Shown here: positions 61,815 through 64,000 of the stretch, piece after piece | How the letters are laid out: each line of letters starts with the position of its first letter | Position numbering within the stretch: the stretch's first letter is position 1 | NCBI GenBank assembly: GCA_963756975.1 | Contig: CAVWPS010000002.1 | Span: forward strand, 2,238,543-2,302,542 | Direction of reading: 5' to 3' | Length of the DNA: 64,000 bases | Origin: CAVRQM01 sp963756975 | Lineage (GTDB): Bacteria > Pseudomonadota > Alphaproteobacteria > Acetobacterales > Acetobacteraceae | Program-made: the position numbers and the translations under genes | The notes under the pieces: generated by a model | Seen by the model: only the letters and a program-made list of their open reading frames with translations | What the model was told of the DNA's origin: nothing | Databases searched by the model: none

Positions 61815-62313
61815 ATGAAGACCTCGACCGCCGCGACCATGCCCGCTGCGCCGCCATTGCCCGCCATCCCGCCCGCCGACGTGCTCCGCCGCCTCGCCGC
61901 GCTGAAGGCCACGCCCACGGCCGACCTGAAGCAGCAGTGGCGCGAGCTGTTCGGCAAGGAGCCGCCCGCCGTTCAGCCGGCCCTACCTGGAGAGCCGGCT
62001 GCCTACCGGATCCAGGAGCTGGCCTATGGCGGCCTGAAGCCGGAGACCGTGGCGCGGCTGGAGGCGCTGGGTGAGCGGCTCGACGGCGGCAACGTGGTGC
62101 TGCGCCGCATCCGCGCCGACGACCGGCCGATCGCCGGGACGCGGCTGGTCCGGGAGTGGCACGGGCGTCGAGCACGCCGTGACGGTGCTGCCGACGGGTT
62201 CGAATAGGAGGGCCGGCCATACCAGTCGCTCTCCGCCATCGCCCGCGCCATCACCGGCACGCGATGGAACGGCTGGATGTTCTTCGGCCTGCAAGCAGCG
62301 AGGCGGCGCATGA
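61815..62313 (+). pseudogene. DUF2924 domain protein, several indels and one TAG
   Basis: From ATG 61815 the DUF2924 text is clear: VLRRLAALKATPTADLKQQW, ELFGKEPPA, and YRIQELAYGGLKPETVARLE. Near 62166 an extra G shifts the frame after VREWHG (expected VEHAVTVLP). The frame returns near 62196 as FE, then meets TAG at 62206. EGRPYQSLSAIARAITGTRW and FFGL follow in the same frame, and one more base is extra near 62290 before KQRGGA and TGA, which overlaps the recombinase ATG. The amino-acid match is near complete, so base-call errors are suspected. Confidence 0.72.
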
Positions 62314-63663
62314 GCCGGCGCACGCTCGCCACGAAGCCGGCATGCCGGCGCCCGATCCGCAAAGCTCCGCTGCGCGATCTACACCCGCAAGAGCACCGAG
62401 GAGGGCCTCGACCGGGAGTTCAACACCCTCGACGCCCAGCGCGATGCCTGCGAGGCCTACATCGCCAGCCAGCGCGCCGAGGGCTGGGTGCTGCTGCCGA
62501 CCGCTACGACGATGGCGGGTTCTCCGGCGGCAACACTGGAGCGTCCGGCGCTGCGCCGGCTGCTGGCCGATATCGAGCGGGGCCGGGTCGATGTCGTGGT
62601 GGTCTACAAGATCGACCGGCTCAGCCGCTCGCTGATGGACTTCGCCAAGCTGGTCGAGGTGTTCGACGCGCACGGGGTCACGTTCGTCTCGGTGACGCAG
62701 TCGTTCAACACGACGACCGCATGGGCCGGCTGACGCTCAACATCCTGTTTCGCTTCGCGCAGTTCGAGCGCGAGGTGATCGGCGAGCGCATCCGCGACAA
62801 GTTCGCCGCCTCGCGGGCGCGCGGCATGTGGATGGGCGGCAAGGTGCCGCTCGGCTACGACGTGCGCGACCGCAAGCTGGTGGTCAACGAGGCCGAGGCC
62901 GCGACGGTGCGCCGGGTGTTCGAGGGCTTCGCCGAGCTCGGCTCGGCGACGACGCTGGCGCGAGCGCTGCGGGCCGAGGGCGTGACCAGCAAGACGGCAA
63001 GCCGATCGACAAGGGCGACGTCTACAAGCTGCTGCAACAACCGGACCTACGTCGGCGAGGCGGTGCACAAGGGGCAGGTCTATCCCGGGCGAGCACCAGG
63101 CCATCGTCTCGCGCGCGCTGTGGGACCAGGTGCATGCGATCCTGGGCGAGAGCCCGCGGGCCCGCGGCCAACCGGAACCGGAGCCAGACCCCGGCGCTGC
63201 TGAAGGGGCTGATCTTCGGGGTGGACGGGCGGGCGCTGTCGCCGACCCACACGCGGCGGCGCGGGCGGCTCTATCGCTACTACGTGGCCAGCGGTGCTGA
63301 AGGGCAGGGCGCGAGGCCGGCACGATCGTGCGCCGGGTGTCGGCGGCCGAGATCGAGGCGGCCGTGGTGGACCAGGTCCGGGCGCTGCTGCGGCAGCCGG
63401 AGATCATCGTCGGCACCTGGCTGGCGGCGCGCGGCGAGCTGCCCGGACCTCACCGAGGGCGAGGTGCGGCGACGCGCTGAGCGGCTGGAGCCGCTCTGGG
63501 ACGAGCTGTTCCCGGCCGAGCAGGCCCGCATCGTGCGGCTGCTGGTCGAGCGGGTGGAGGTCGGACCGGACGGCGCCGACATCCGGCTGCGGGTGGAGGG
63601 GCTGGCGAGCCTGATGCGCGATCTGAGAGCGACGACGACGGCCGCATCGAGGCAGCGGCGTGA
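62310..63663 (+). pseudogene. Large serine recombinase, multiple single-base indels
   Basis: Start ATG 62310 overlaps the DUF2924 end; a GTGA overlap at 63660 joins it to the next gene. Reading across frames gives RKSTEEGLDREFNTLDAQRD and VDVVVVYKIDRLSRSLMDFA from the catalytic resolvase domain. AQFEREVIGERIRDKFAASR (helix E), GGKVPLGYDVRDRKLVVNEA and ALLKGLIFGVDGRAL come from the Recombinase and zinc-ribbon domains, and LEPLWDELFPAEQARIVRLL from the coiled coil. At least six single-base indels interrupt it, yet conserved residues are almost all present. Family members integrate and excise mobile elements. Confidence 0.78.
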
Positions 63664-64000
63664 GCGGGGCAGGGCCGGTGCCGGCGAGACGCCAGGCATC
63701 TGACCGTCCGGGTGCCGCTCGCCATCCGGCGCCGGCCTGGACGCAAGACGATGGTCTCGCCTGACGGGCGAGACGTTGGCGCCCGCACTGGTGCGAACGC
63801 GGGCGGATCCGGCGCTGGTGAAGGCGCTGGCGCGGGCGTTCCGCTGGCAGCGGCTGCTGGACGAGGGGCGGTATGCCTCGATCAGCGAGCTTGCCGCGGC
63901 GGAGAAGATCGAGCGGGGGTATCTGGGCAGGGTGCTGCAGCTGACGCTGCTCGCGCCGGACATCGTCGAGGCGATCGTCGACGGGCGGCAGGGCGCGGAC
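63660..64000 (+). CDS. Small protein following the recombinase (partial, one probable indel)
   Basis: From GTG 63660 (overlapping the recombinase TGA) the text gives TVRVPLAIRRRPGRK, and after a frame change near 63775 VRTRADPALVKALARAFRW, then SISELAAAEKIERGYLGRVL, QLTLLAPDIVEAIVDGRQG, running off the window. The YASISELAAAEKIxRGYxxR part is a helix-turn-helix typical of the short gene after such recombinases. It may be a regulator of the element. The stop is outside the window. Confidence 0.6.

Noticed and set aside
61681..62220. Minus-strand 179-residue frame opposite DUF2924
   Set aside because: Arg/Pro/Ala-rich shadow of the DUF2924 gene.
1..64000. CRISPR arrays, tRNA or rRNA genes
   Set aside because: No regularly spaced direct repeats, cloverleaf sequences or conserved rRNA segments were seen on either strand.

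Overview
The window is GC-rich (roughly two-thirds G+C by eye), gene-dense DNA that looks alphaproteobacterial. The evidence is Tat- or Sec-led substrate-binding proteins, DUF3489/DUF2924/serine-recombinase loci, a short ParA with a ribbon-helix-helix partner, and frequent GTG/TTG starts with ATGA overlaps. Acetobacterales or a relative is plausible but is not proven by the sequence. No rRNA, tRNA or CRISPR array was seen.

Layout. 1-2029: the end of a CUT1 sugar transporter. 2036-9882: an Opp-type operon with a two-subunit FAD oxidoreductase inside it. 10937-17670: sugar-acid genes (mutarotase, enolase-superfamily dehydratase, GntR regulator) divergent from a ribose-type ABC importer with two permeases. 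18646-24775: an SDR divergent from a mannonate dehydratase, a GntR regulator and a second ribose-type importer. 25.6-33.3 kb: an accessory patch, partly AT-richer, made of broken or transferred pieces: a toxin tail with Imm40, ParA/RHH, a truncated resolvase, DUF1835/DUF3658, an RHS tail, and a tautomerase with a truncated hydrolase. 33366-40161: a second Opp-type importer with a GH172 (DUF2961) enzyme. 40734-47810: a gulonate/galactonate-type dehydrogenase, a hexuronate reductase, a third ribose-type importer and a divergent regulator with two winged helices. 48348-57806: two GH116 enzymes around a CUT1 importer and an AraC regulator. 58479-64000: a DUF3489 / DUF2924 / large serine recombinase module with an inserted phage terminase/methyltransferase remnant.

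How the genes work together. Most of the window is one catabolic theme. Seven ABC importers, wholly or partly present, bring in oligosaccharides, sugars, sugar acids or opine-like compounds. Hydrolases (GH116 x2, GH172) release monosaccharides, and dehydrogenases and dehydratases feed them towards 2-keto-3-deoxy sugar acids. Gulonate 5-dehydrogenase, fructuronate/tagaturonate reductase and mannonate dehydratase could form one route, L-gulonate to D-fructuronate to D-mannonate to KDG, although the genes lie about 20 kb apart.

Many genes are split by a single extra base while the protein sequence on both sides is well preserved. Several cases may be base-calling errors rather than decay. The last 2 kb has especially many single-base indels and should be read with caution.
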